Assembly (NCBI RefSeq): GCF_021155765.1
Contig: NC_060108.1
Span: 18,873,025 to 18,937,024 of the forward strand
DNA length: 64,000 bases
Source of the DNA: Diprion similis
Lineage: Eukaryota > Arthropoda > Insecta > Hymenoptera > Diprionidae
Direction: 5' to 3'
Part shown: positions 1-11,302 of the stretch, one piece after another
Layout: every line of letters begins with the position of its first letter
Numbering within the stretch: position 1 is the first letter of the stretch
The notes under the pieces: model-generated
What the model was told of the DNA's origin: nothing
Database searches by the model: none
What the model saw: only the letters and a program-made list of their open reading frames with translations
Position numbers and translations under genes: made by a program

Positions 1-2383
1 TCTATTGCACCTCCATTTCCGCGCATAGCCCCATCCGATCGTCCTCCATTATTCGATGTACTCGTCATCAATCGCTCCTTTAGTTTGTCAAAGAAGGACG
101 CGTTCTTCTTTTCAAACGAATCCCCGCTACCACTCAACTCCCTCTTGGTAGCTAAATTCTAACGATCAAATTCAACTGACTATTCCGCTATGGATTTTAT
201 TGTTTTTATAACACCTAAATTTAATCAACTTCCCCAACGCCGTGTCTCCGGTAAATAAATCGCGTTTTAACAAGGTACGTACCTCTTGTTCACCGTATAG
301 TCTCGCCATTTCCGTGTCTCGTGCGATTTGCGCCAATTCCGGCCTGACCCTGACTCTCGGCACCCGTAGCAGCGTTGTGTTGCCACCGCTCCCGCCAACA
401 TTATTCGATTTCGGGGAACTCGATGTCCCCAATGGTATCAGCATCGGTAAAGGTTTCCTGGGTCTAGAGATCAACAAGGGGGCGTGAGATTCCGCCAAAT
501 GTCGCTGCATTTCAGAGTCCCACGCTGTGATGAATTGGCACCCTTTTTCTTCACATTTTAATGCTATGCATTCTGCATCAGCAATAACACTGTTTCTCTC
601 GTCAATAAAATCGTGTTTCTCAGGAGTTACCGATTTCCTGGGTGTTCCTACTGACTTGCTCGGGCTCACGCTCTTTGTCGGTGTCAAATTGCCCGACGTT
701 TTCGTAAGGTTTTCTCGAAAGTCGCTAGCACCAACCTACCGAAAATAGTTATCATATAAAAATATTACAGGATTTACAACTTTTATCGTCTTTCTTTGTT
801 TCGGAAAAAATCTCAAGAGAATAACCAATTTACAAATAGCTAGTTCAAATTTAAAAAGTCAAAGACTTGCACTGATCATCCAAAATTTCACTTTCGCACG
901 CAATTGCCGCACGAAGAAGTGTAAACAGATAGTAAAAGCAAGACTTCTCTTTCACTTTTTCTGTTCCCGTGCATACGGACCTGATTATAACGTTTTGGGC
1001 TATTGCGGGGTTTCCGCTCACACGGGTTGTTCGGCTTTCGATGTGGCTGCCCAACAGGTGGATCATGATGATTCATTTCGTGGACAGTAAGACTTTGCCT
1101 GATATCAGCAGTAAAATTGCATGCACGGCATTGGAAGGCTCCGCCACCCCCGTGATTTCGGGTGTGACGATCCAAGTTCCACTGGAGAAAAAGAATATGG
1201 TCAGACTACCTATACGTTTTAATAAAGATATTTTGATAAAGGAAGAAGATGCAATAATACGCGGAAACAGAAGAATTAAAATTATTTCTACCTTATAAGG
1301 AGTCCGAAAATCGCAGGCATCGCACTTTATCATAGGCATGGAGTGATATTTGACGTGTTTCGTGTATCTCGCACGGACGTGCGTTACATAGGAGCATTTT
1401 GCACAACGGAAGAATCGCCTTTTTAAATGATGTACGCGTTGATGGGTCTCCAAGTCTCGTTGGTTTACCGCAACGTGAGCGCACATCGGACATCTACTTC
1501 TCTCGGCCGATTCCGTAGCTATTTTGTCCTGCAGATCCTCGTGAGCAACCCGAAAATGACGCTGGAGTTTTTTCGCGTGTTGGCAGACAAAATCACAATG
1601 GGGACACTCGTAGCATCTCACCTAAAAATCAGCTATTCATCACTAAATTCGCGGTGTAAAAATAATAGTGATCCTATGCGCAAGAACGTGACGTATGCGT
1701 CGCCCCGTGAGCGCCTAACTATAGGCAATCCTAGGAAGGATTTCATTGCCTTCGCCTGAACAGTGAGCAACTGTTCATACTGCACGTAATCGATATTTAT
1801 AATTCGCATTCTTGTAGCAACGGGTTCCTGCGTCAAATTCGATAATTCTGGGACTTTGTCCGCGATTGATAACACTCACCCTTTGCTTGTGTTCTTTTTT
1901 TAGGTGATGAAGGTAGCTTTTAAGACTGGGCAATTTTTTGACGGGCTTGCAAGTTGTACATTCGTATACTTTCGACACCTCTGTATCGACGAGCGGGCTT
2001 TCTGTCGGCTCTTCTTTTATTACCAATTTCCCCTCCTCGTCATCTTCCGCGCCGTCTTCATCAACATCCTCCTTCTCCTCCTCCTCCTCTTCTTCCTCCT
2101 CCTCCTCCTCCTCCTCATCCTCCTCCTCTACAGCCGCCGACGCATCATCCTCATCCTCCTCTTCATCCGCCATTGCTGTTGGCTTATCATCCAAGACGTC
2201 TCCCCTCTTCCTCTTTCCGGTGTCCTCGCGCTCTTGGTCCTGTTCCATCGGCTCGTCTTCGTCTTCGACATTCACTGCGTGGTTTCTTTCTTTCGCAGGG
2301 TGTCCGGTGGTGGGCGGGGGAGCCGCCACAGCAGGTTGTGGTCGAGGACGCAGCGCTCGCAAACGGGGCAGTGAGTCGGCCAT
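1..2383 (-). CDS. C2H2 zinc-finger protein with acidic N-terminal region (partial, C-terminus off left edge)
   Basis: Coding exons I assign: 1880-2383, 1292-1621, 981-1181, about 215-735 and 1-141, the last running off the window. The first begins MADSLPRLRALRPRP and carries a glutamate/aspartate-rich tract (about residues 65-115) with polyglutamate. It is followed by a CxxC...H-H finger (YECTTCK...HLKKEH). Exon 2 holds several C2H2 fingers (CPHCDF, CPMCAH, CAKCSY, CDACDF), exon 3 one more (CRACNF), and exon 4 a divergent finger (CEEKGC...HLAESH) after a Ser/Thr/Pro/Lys-rich linker. A pyrimidine-rich acceptor at 2431-2433 just before the start shows that a 5' UTR exon lies upstream. Likely a nuclear DNA-binding regulator. 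The arrangement recalls REST/Charlatan-type proteins, but I cannot confirm that. The last intron (about 142-214) is very short and its exact borders are uncertain. Confidence 0.75.
2053..2170. repeat. Imperfect TCC/GAG trinucleotide tract coding polyglutamate
   Basis: The plus strand reads as repeated TCC/TCT/TCA triplets. On the minus strand this is the GAG/GAA/GAC tract coding the acidic region of the zinc-finger protein. It also produces long polyserine and polyleucine/proline reading frames on the plus strand, which are shadows. Confidence 0.85.
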
Positions 2384-3387
2384 CTTGTTCTGTTCCGTGG
2401 CTGTTCTTTTTCGTAGCCCCCTATCAACTCCTGAAAAAATTCTGATTCTTAAAAAAAAAATTCAAAGTTGTTGGAGTCGCGTGCCAGTTTCTTGAAACGC
2501 ATTCGATTCCCATTCTTTGCTGAGCTGAAAATGCCAGTCAAATAAATGGACATGTCATTCGATTATCGTAACTATGCCAGAGCTGAAGACAACCAGATTC
2601 CCTGAACTGGCTCGTTGATCGGTCACGATGATTGCAACAAGACGATCGATCATTACGCAACATAGCGCCAGTACAATAATCCGTTGAGATAATTAGCATT
2701 ACAAAAGCAAAGAATTAATTTCAGCAACTTGAAGGATAGCTGTTGTTAATCCGCCATTGCATGACTGTTTACGACCTTCCGTTCCTCTGCTTTCTCACCT
2801 CGCCGAACATCCAATATCCATGCGACTTCCGCGCTGGTCGGAACGACAGCGTGCGTCTCACTCGCTCCAACCTAACAACCAGCTAAGCCATGTACTCGCA
2901 CGCTCTCACTCTCACTCTCTATTCCCTTCTCGCTCCCGCCTTCTCTTTTTATCTATCTCTCTCCGAAGAGACCCAAGATGTGCTGTAGTTATACCGTCTT
3001 CCAACTGCACGGTACACACAAAACAGTACCCAAGTAGAAGAGAGAAGAGTCGATAAACCCCCGAAGAATAAGTAAATTGACAATCAAGAGACGTGGCAGC
3101 GAGATGTGCCGAGTTGAACGTGGACATTTGTCTAGAAGGAAGGACAGTGGTAATGCAGAGTAATTACATGATTTAGTACCTTGTTAGTTGATACTCGGAC
3201 CTTCGGAGTTATTATTCACTGATAGTCGACGATGCCTCGCATAGAATCTTGCTTTTGGAATACGGCGAGGCCGTGACGGCGTGTTGCGTGTATTGCTCAA
3301 CTCTTACACGGTGTGCTTTTGGCTTCGCTTGCTGCCCTGGCCTCTTGCGTCTTGCCACTAGACTCTAGAGAAAAGCCAGGAGGAGCA

Positions 3388-3440
3388 ACGGCGGCGGCGG
3401 CGGCGGCGGTGGCAGCGGCGACGACGGCGGCAGCAGGCGG
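3388..3440. repeat. GCG/GGC-rich trinucleotide repeat
   Basis: A run of GGC/GCG triplets interrupted by GTG and ACG. It can be read as polyalanine on the plus strand and polyproline/polyalanine on the minus strand. Neither frame looks like a real protein, so it is more likely part of a non-coding first exon or promoter. Confidence 0.75.
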
Positions 3441-3677
3441 TCGCTCGGTCGGTCGTCGGTGCGTCGGGGTCTCGTTCGTCGGTGTAAACACTCGCGCACG
3501 CGGGTAACACAGCTAGGTAGCACGCACACTACCAAGGAAAGTCCCGAGCCGAGCAGCCTGCAGCCTTGCAACGCTTGCCAGCCAGCCAGAGCCAGCACAG
3601 AATGCCGCCGACTCCCGAGTGCCTAAGAGCCGTTGGACGATCGCGGATTATAGTATTTGAAGAAAACAATTGTCGGC

Positions 3678-3725
3678 ACGAAAGAGGGAGGGAGAGTGAG
3701 AGAACAAGAGGGAGAGAGAATGACG
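3678..3725. repeat. GA-rich purine tract
   Basis: AGAGGGAGGGAGAG-type purine run on the plus strand, within the GC-rich upstream zone. GAGA-type tracts are common near insect promoters; a role here is inference. Confidence 0.6.
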
Positions 3726-4520
3726 ATAAATGTGTTAACGTATGGAGAAAACAGGAGAAAAAAGGAGAGATAGAGAGCTCGGTCACACAACTTTATGAAT
3801 AGTGAGATATACGCGTCCATGTAGATGTAAGTATGAATGTATACCACCGATGATGACATACACGTTGAATCCATGCATGTGTCAGGGGCACGTGTATACG
3901 TACATTGGATCGAAGAGCTTCGCAAGGCGTGTTCGACTGCCTACGACCGTCTTAGCGGAGGAGTGCGAGATATTTGTGCGAAGAAAATGACGCGAGGTGT
4001 GGTAATGAAATCAGCGAATAATTAGAGGGGGATAAGCAGGATAAAGTAACGATGGTCCCCCGAATAGCTCCTTATTAATTAATAAAGTATTAATCGCGCA
4101 CGTGTCGTACGTCTATACCATGTAGGTATGCGATACGATCGTTTCTGCAAGAACGGCGAAGAGACCCACCGTCAGCCCCTCCCGGATGCGGGATGACTGA
4201 CAACGCCGATGGCCAAGTAGCGCAGGCGGGCGCCATCTGCAATTCCACTCCCTTCCAACTTACCTACGGGCATATTACGGGCTGCGGGACGGATCCGACG
4301 CGAAACGCGAGAGCGTCAGAGGACCTTATATACTTATTTATTACCATGATCGAGGTAGACTTATTCTACACCTTGACTTATCTTACCACCGATTTACCGG
4401 GTTTGCAAGATGGTATTCATCGATGCAGGCTAAGCGAACGCCTGGCCGCCATTTTCTTCTCTCCTTTTTTCCTGTTTCGATTAATTGTCTGCCCGGAAAT
4501 GACGCGCTAGTACCATGCAG

Positions 4521-7500
4521 TTGTTATGATTATTCCGAAAATTATTCTAGGAAATGAAGAATAAAAAACTGACTTGCCCTAAAGTTGATCGCGTAAGTGC
4601 AATAACTGCATCAGATATTACCCTCGCCGTGTATTTCCGGTGATGACCGGCATATTGTTTTTATATATACGTACTAAACTTACACCATTACGGTATAGAT
4701 ACGATGTAACGCTGCATATAGATGCATGTAAGATACGCGGAGAGACGATAGCGCGAGAATCCGTATGGAATGGACATTTCGACGTGCAAGGAACGTGCAT
4801 GCATGCGTATACTTAATGTCGAACGCAACTTTGTTTCTGCAAGTTATCGCATAGTCACTATTTTCGTAATAAAATTGCCGTTGACATTTTGAAGCAGAAC
4901 AGGTTGATGTGGAAATTAGAAATGATACCCTGACCTTCGGCAACTATAAATATAGACAAGATTTCTATGCTTATTCGACATATGCTGCACGTACGCTCTC
5001 CCGTCTTCGAAATTTGCCGAATAATTATCTTTTCCCAAAATGTAATCAGACCGAATCATATTTTAATCTCCGATTGCGGCAGTTGCACAATCTTACGATG
5101 CAATTCTTATACACATACACTTATAATTATAAATCAGAAGTGTCTTTCGTTGTATAACATATAAATGTACACAAGATTATCGTAAGGCTAATAAGTACCT
5201 ACGTCTACAGCCCAGCTCGATACCCGTTATCTTCGTGCACGTCCGTCGCCGAAGTATTCCAGGGCACGCAATGGCCATCGTGCAGTCAAGCTTACACTTC
5301 AGCGTCAACTATGTACTTTATTCTAGTTTGTGCAACACCGCCATTACACAGTCCCAAACTCTTCAGAATCCAGAGAAACGAATTACGCGGACACTTTCTA
5401 CGTAATATGAAAAAAAAGTCATACCTGATTGCCTGAAATTCCGGTGCCGCATATACACGTCACGTACATCTATCAGAACGTGCTTGTAAGATCGGAAAAA
5501 CCCTCCTCTAATAGGAAAGTTTCGTAGATTTTTGGTTATTTTATAGTTTAGTGGTTTAGGAGGAGAATGATCCGGTCACGGGTTTTTTTTTCGTTGCAAA
5601 CAAAGTTGACAAAGCAAAGTATCAGCAGGTTGAAAAAGATACTGTGTGACATCAGCCATGCTGAAGTATATTGATATCTATGTCAAACCTGTGAAAGACA
5701 AAAGGTTTATAATATCATAAAACTCATAAATTTTGGAACAAGCTTTTCTCACTAAAATAAAGAAGTACCCCGAAATTATATTGAAATAAGCTACTTTGTG
5801 CACACATGAATAGTCGGAATTTGTTTTTCCGTAAACTATTACTATTGAAAGTATCGATTTTAAGTACGTATGTAATATGTGCAGGATTAATTGATTGGAT
5901 TCATGAAACGAAAAATGTTGTACATATTCATTAGATGAACTTTTAGGAACAGATTTTTACAACCGAAAGTAATTTCATCAGATTTCTTGAAAACAATTCG
6001 TCCTGCAGTAATATCAGGATCATTATAACAAACCCAGCAGAATTCTTGCCGAAGCCAAGTAAAAATTCCACAGGAGTATAACCTTTCAGATAATTGCAGA
6101 AGAATAATATACTATGTATGCCATGTATGACATACATCCATGTCTGTATTCCCGGCTGTGCTCTGATTGAAAGAGCGATGAAGTAGCAAGATGATTCAAT
6201 CGGAGAAACAAATATGCAGGTCTCTTACCAGCCAGATGCAGATTCGCTAGCAGACTTCGCACAAAGAATATTCCTCGGATATTGATGTATACGAAATGGA
6301 AATTTCTTTTATCTTTCGTACGCGGGGTTTTCACCATTAAAATCGGATTATTACGAATACTTATTGTACAAATATTAAAGAATAATATTCATCTCACGTC
6401 ATCCATTTTTATCCGCCTTGCTGATCGTTTAATTCATTAGGGAACAAGTAAATATTTACGAAGTAAGATAATCAGAGTGAGGGAAACGGAAACCGGTAGA
6501 CAATTTCCTTTAAATCACGCAATAATTTCATCTACCTAGCTGGTATAACGGAGAATATTTTTCTGAATAACAATTACCTGCACCTTGCACGTGACGGAAA
6601 AGAGATGAACAAGGTACATCACTTGATAATCAAGGCATACGTTTTATTTAAACGACTGCAGTTGAAACGGATGATTGATAAATATATCGGCTGAAGCCGA
6701 TTAGGACGAGAGTTAATCTACATTATAGCCACATGATCTTTATGTATACATGTGACAATTATGTGTGTATGTGTACGAGTACTGCGTACACAGGGTGGAA
6801 GATGATTAATTTGCTGAAAAAGTTGCTTACTCGATTTTTTTCACCACACTGCACAATGTTTATACTCGATTCATCCATTTTGCAATTATCTAGGCTCTCA
6901 TTCTCTCACTTTCACTTTGATCAATTCAATCACATAAAACAATTTTCTACGTCGGGAATTTTTCGAATGATACAAATTCATTCTTCTGGAACATTGTATA
7001 AGATTTTTCGTTTGGTTTGCCGCTTTCTTAGATCCTTGCAAGTTGTCATATATTGAATTTGAACAACACATTCAAGTTTTTTTTCATTTCATTTCTGACT
7101 TCATGATTCAATTATTATTCATTGTGATAATGGTGGTAATACAAACTTGTCTCTGCAGTAATTAAAGCATCACTGAAACAAATAATTAAATAAAAATAAA
7201 AAATAAATCATCACTTGTTCTGTACATTGACGTCTTAATCACGCTTGGCCTTCGTGGCTAGTGATAAATATATTCTGATAAAATCGAAAATTTGTAAATC
7301 AAGCCTCTTGAAACCTACTTCAGTACATGAGTGAATACTTTTACGGATTCTATGCGTACTGCAATTTCTTCATACAGGCTTTGGTTGATATAGTTGTAGT
7401 TTATAAGTTTAATATCATTTTCGTGAGAAAAGTATTCGTTAAAGGTATACGTGACCAATAATTTTGCGAGTAATGTTGTTATCAAGATGATAGAAAAATC

Positions 7501-7800
7501 AGATATAAAACATAAAACTAAAATAGATAAAATTGCAGATTGATAAAACTGTGTGTTGTAATCACATTTTGAAAACCAAAGGAATTGCTTATTCACGGAT
7601 GGCAATCAACGGTATAGACAATCTGCAATATTTTTGTCTGTTCGTTGATCTCTGATCGTAAATTGTACTAATTTTGAACCATTTAATTACTCGTCTTCAA
7701 ATGAACTATACTTGAAGGTACTAAAAACATCCGAGGACTTTAGTGACCACCTTCTCTGTTGTCGACTTGTTACTTGTCGAGTGATTAGCTACTCAATCGT
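4521..7800. other. AT-rich intergenic DNA without recognisable genes
   Basis: Only short open frames of 60-107 codons with no family resemblance and no convincing splice-linked neighbours. No tRNA, rRNA or transposon coding sequence was recognised. It separates the upstream zone of the zinc-finger gene from the 3' end of DNAJA2. Confidence 0.6.
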
Positions 7801-7806
7801 TTTATT
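7801..7806 (-). terminator. Poly(A) signal AATAAA for DNAJA2
   Basis: TTTATT on the plus strand is AATAAA on the minus strand, about 40 bases past the DNAJA2 stop codon. Confidence 0.5.
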
Positions 7807-7844
7807 ATTCTTTAAAAACTGACGGAGATAATTAGATATAAATT

Positions 7845-10800
7845 TTATTGATGGGCACATTGCACGCCGGAATGTTGATGCATTTCGTCTTCGTCTGACG
7901 CGTACGCTTCTGCCGATCGTGCTGACGAATCACGATGCGTTGGATCATATTCCTGTAGATCCACTTCCTCGGCATCACGCGGCACCACAGTGGGTGGAAT
8001 GTTTGGTCCAAGAGTTGTTTTTAAATCCTGTTTATAAAATAATAACATTGTCCAATGGTAGAAGAACATTCACATTTTACATGTGCAAAATCTGTGATAG
8101 AAAACCTAGCAGGATTAAAATAGTAAATTGTATAACACAGAGGGAAACGCAGTCTTTTCGGGCTGAGCGTAAGTTTGCAATATGAGTCCCAGGTGAGCAC
8201 GCATACGAGCCATAGACGAATATTGCAAATACACGAAGCGAAAAAACTGTTGCCTCCATGTTGCACACGACACTTTATATAACAAGAGCATGTTACGCAT
8301 TTTTTTAAGAAGCACGAAATTGAGGTTAGAGTCGAAAAATGTCAGATTGGTTCACTGTGTTTGTCGCGACAGCGCATGAAAGCTGTATAGAAATGACTAC
8401 TTTCAAATCCTAGGAATTAAAAATGGTCGTTTCAATACTCTAAACATGCGCATTCGCAGACTCACTGGAACGTCGTAGGAACGGGTACTTTCTATACGGA
8501 AAGCACCGATGAAAAACTGTGTAAAACATGCTCGCGTTATATAAAGTAGATTGAATAGCTAATGGAACGTTTAGGTAAATGTAAAAAAAAGTTGAAACTC
8601 ACCATGAGCACTTTTTCGGAACAAAAATGATTTTTAGGGAAAGTTACATCAAAGTTTATGTAAAGATTTCCTTTTTCGAAGGGATTCCTGTACTGTGGCA
8701 TTCCTTCACCGACAACACCTTTCACATCACCAGGACGAATCACATGACCCGCAGGATGTTTAATAAGTAAATTTCTTCCATCCAAATGACGCACTACAAA
8801 ACTTGCGCCACAGAGAGCTTCAGCTAGTCCGATGCTTTTGGTCATGATCAAATCATCCCCAGATCGTTCAAAGGTTGGATGAGGTTTTTGTTGCAATACA
8901 ATAACAACATCACCGGGCTGTACTTCTGGCATTTGATCCCCTTCACCTAAATTACATTAATACATCATATTTTGCATGGTAACAAAAATTATATGACAAT
9001 CATATTCAATATTCAGAAGTTTGAGTCATATTTCAACTGGCATCTACATATAATTTTACCTCTGAAGAGAATTTTCTGCGACTCCCGCATTCCTTTGTCA
9101 ACGTGTACTTCTAATATTTTGGTTTGATTGACAACTTTTTTGCCTTCACATGTTGTACATCTATCTTTCTCATTGATTATTTCACCAGTAGTTTGACAAT
9201 GGGTGCATTTCTCTTGCATCTGCTGCGCCATACCTGGTGCCAACTGCCTGTATGAAACTTTGTAACCATAACCACGGCATTGCTTGCATGTGGTCACGGC
9301 ACCTTCAGCTCCACCGATCCTAACAATATATATTAATTAAGTATGCATATTAGTTTTGGAAAGAAATGTTTCTCCCAAAGATAGAAACATTATGTTTGCT
9401 CAATACAATGAGACTTTTTCTAGTCATTATGAAAACTGAAGTCAGGTAGAAAGTAAAACACATCATTATGGTGATGTATATTTAAAGAAAGTGTTAAATG
9501 AATTTTTACCCGGCACAAGCGGCACAGAGCACATTTTTGCTTAGCTGTAGCTTTGCAGTTTTTCCATTGTACATGTCTTCCAGAGTGACCCTACAAGTAA
9601 ATATACAGATTAAAGATCACTTGAAAAAAACTTTATTAGCCATTATTAAGTCGCAAACACTCACTTGAGTGGATGAACAGTGTCTTCACCACGACGGGAT
9701 CTTCGCCTGCCACCCATACCCCCACCGAAACCTCCCAGTCCTTAGGAAAAATCCAGCATAAATTGAATTAACAAATGACACAAAAGGTCAGGGAAATCAT
9801 ATGATAAAAAGACGTATAAAAGGGTGAAGAAAAAATTGACCAAAATTGAAGAAACTTACCACCGAACAAACCACCGGCTCCGCCACCAAAAAGCTGGGAA
9901 AATATGTCATCTGCGGGAAATCCATCGCTGGCTCCTTCTTGTACACCTTTGATTCCATGTTTATCATAAATTTGACGTTTCTTAGGATCGGATAAGACTT
10001 CGTAAGCAAATGAAATTTCTTTGAATTTATCACCAGCTTCCGGGTTTTTGTCGGGATGAAACTCCTTTGCAAGTTTTCTATAGGACTGATAATGTTCCAA
10101 ATGTAACGGCTATCTTGTGACATATTATCACCTAGTGAAATTTAATGTTTAAGTATGACACAAGGGAAAAAATTACGCAAGACTTAAAAATAGTTAACGA
10201 AGCAACAATCAAATTATTTGCAATACTTTGTCTGTTTAGAGTAGCAATATAGATGAATTTCTTAGCTGCACAGCTCAGCTTTCACATCGAAGTAGTTTAT
10301 TCATTTAAATTGCCAATAATAGAGGCCATAGAAAAAATGATAATAATAATGAAAATAATTTAATTAAACACAAAAATGAAGTTTAACACTACAAAATTCA
10401 GAGTTGACGAAAAACATAAGTAATGCTAATGGCTATTGAACTATCTCATTGGTGGAGAAAGACACTATAGGTAACGGTAAAATGCGGAAAAATTCAGAGA
10501 ACCCGTAGAATAAAATTTATTGCTCCTTTGTCGTGAAAAGATACAAAAAAAAAAAGGAGTATGCATGCCAAGAACAAAAACGTTAATAATTTAAATCGAA
10601 ATAAGTAGAAAAATTGAAGTGTTTCGCTATGTTATGTAATGAAAACCATTAATAACGAAAGAATGATTAGTCAAAAGTCAAGTCGCACATCGTGGAGTAC
10701 TAATTATCTCTTGAAGAATAGGGAACAAGGTTTGACCTCGAGAAGATAATGCGGTAATGTTTTGTGAATTCCTGTCGAAGTGTTGCACTTACCTTTTTGA

Positions 10801-10861
10801 TTTCTGCGTCGCCGGCAGTTCGTGGTACACGGAGTACCTCGTAAAGTTTATTATCTGCCAT
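7845..10861 (-). CDS. DNAJA2: DnaJ homolog subfamily A member 2 (type I Hsp40 co-chaperone)
   Basis: Seven exons: 10793-10861, 9860-10085, 9665-9740, 9510-9590, 9060-9319, 8603-8946, 7845-8027. They join in frame to 412 residues, the same length as I recall for human DNAJA2. The protein stimulates Hsp70 ATPase and delivers clients. Visible order: J-domain with the HPD loop (EFHPDKN, about residue 34), Gly/Phe-rich linker ([12 protein letters not shown]), four CxxCxGxG-like zinc motifs ([30 protein letters not shown]), then the substrate-binding C-terminal domains ([14 protein letters not shown]). It ends in CAHQ, a CaaX box for farnesylation, as in the vertebrate protein. The start ATG opens [10 protein letters not shown]. 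It is head-to-head with CWC25 across 441 bp. Confidence 0.97.
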
Positions 10862-11302
10862 TATGCGATGGAAAATCGAAAAATCCCAGAGAAATCGTAA
10901 AAGGCCCCGACTTTGGCGTGGCGGAGCACAAGCCAAAAACCTCCAGTCGTTGGTTACTCAGATCTACCTAAGATACCGAACTCGGGATACAAAACATGGC
11001 CCTTGACTAGCAGGCTGGACGTCAACTAACTCTACGTATTTTAGATCCTTTTTGGGTTTTTCTATCTAACTCCAATAGTTCAATTTTTTCCCGCTTATAC
11101 ACTGTGCGCAAGGGTCCTAAGTAGCTTTCGATATTACTAATATATATGGATGAACAATAACTATTTGTCAGTAAATGGCACTGATCTGTAAATGGTCAGT
11201 AGTGGCAGTATTATTGACATAAGTTCACAATCTGCTGCATGGAAGTTGTGAGGCATTCGAGGAACAGTAAGAAAGCCACAAATTTATCACCGAATTTCGA
11301 AG
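10862..11302. promoter_or_regulatory. Short divergent intergenic region between DNAJA2 and CWC25
   Basis: 441 bp separate the two start codons, which face away from each other. Both promoters and both 5' UTRs must fit here, so a shared bidirectional promoter is likely by position. I did not find a clear TATA box or an uninterrupted heat-shock element. Confidence 0.5.

Larger units (their letters stand above)
2431..4520. promoter_or_regulatory. GC/CpG-rich upstream zone, probable promoter and 5' non-coding exon region of the zinc-finger gene
   Basis: No supported coding exon. From about 2760 to 4300 the DNA is clearly more GC- and CpG-rich than its surroundings, with a CT-rich stretch (about 2900-2960), a GCG/GGC repeat (about 3388-3440) and a GA-rich stretch (about 3680-3725). 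The zinc-finger start exon has its own 3' splice acceptor, so an upstream non-coding exon must exist and this zone is the natural place for it. That link is inference; a start of a transcript going rightward is also possible. Confidence 0.4.

Noticed and set aside
1938-2495. Plus-strand polyserine open frame of 185 codons, and overlapping polyleucine and proline-rich frames
   Set aside because: They are the complement and shifted frames of the glutamate-rich tract of the minus-strand zinc-finger exon.
3297-3600. Polyalanine and polyproline frames over the GCG repeat
   Set aside because: Products of the trinucleotide repeat in several frames; no conserved domain or flanking splice support.
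4193-4510. Plus-strand frame of 105 codons beginning MTDNADGQVAQAG
   Set aside because: No family resemblance, no clear splice partners, and it sits in a GC-rich zone where open frames are expected by chance.
10862-11302. Heat-shock elements in the DNAJA2/CWC25 intergenic region
   Set aside because: I found only isolated GAA/TTC triplets without the required spacing of three inverted units.
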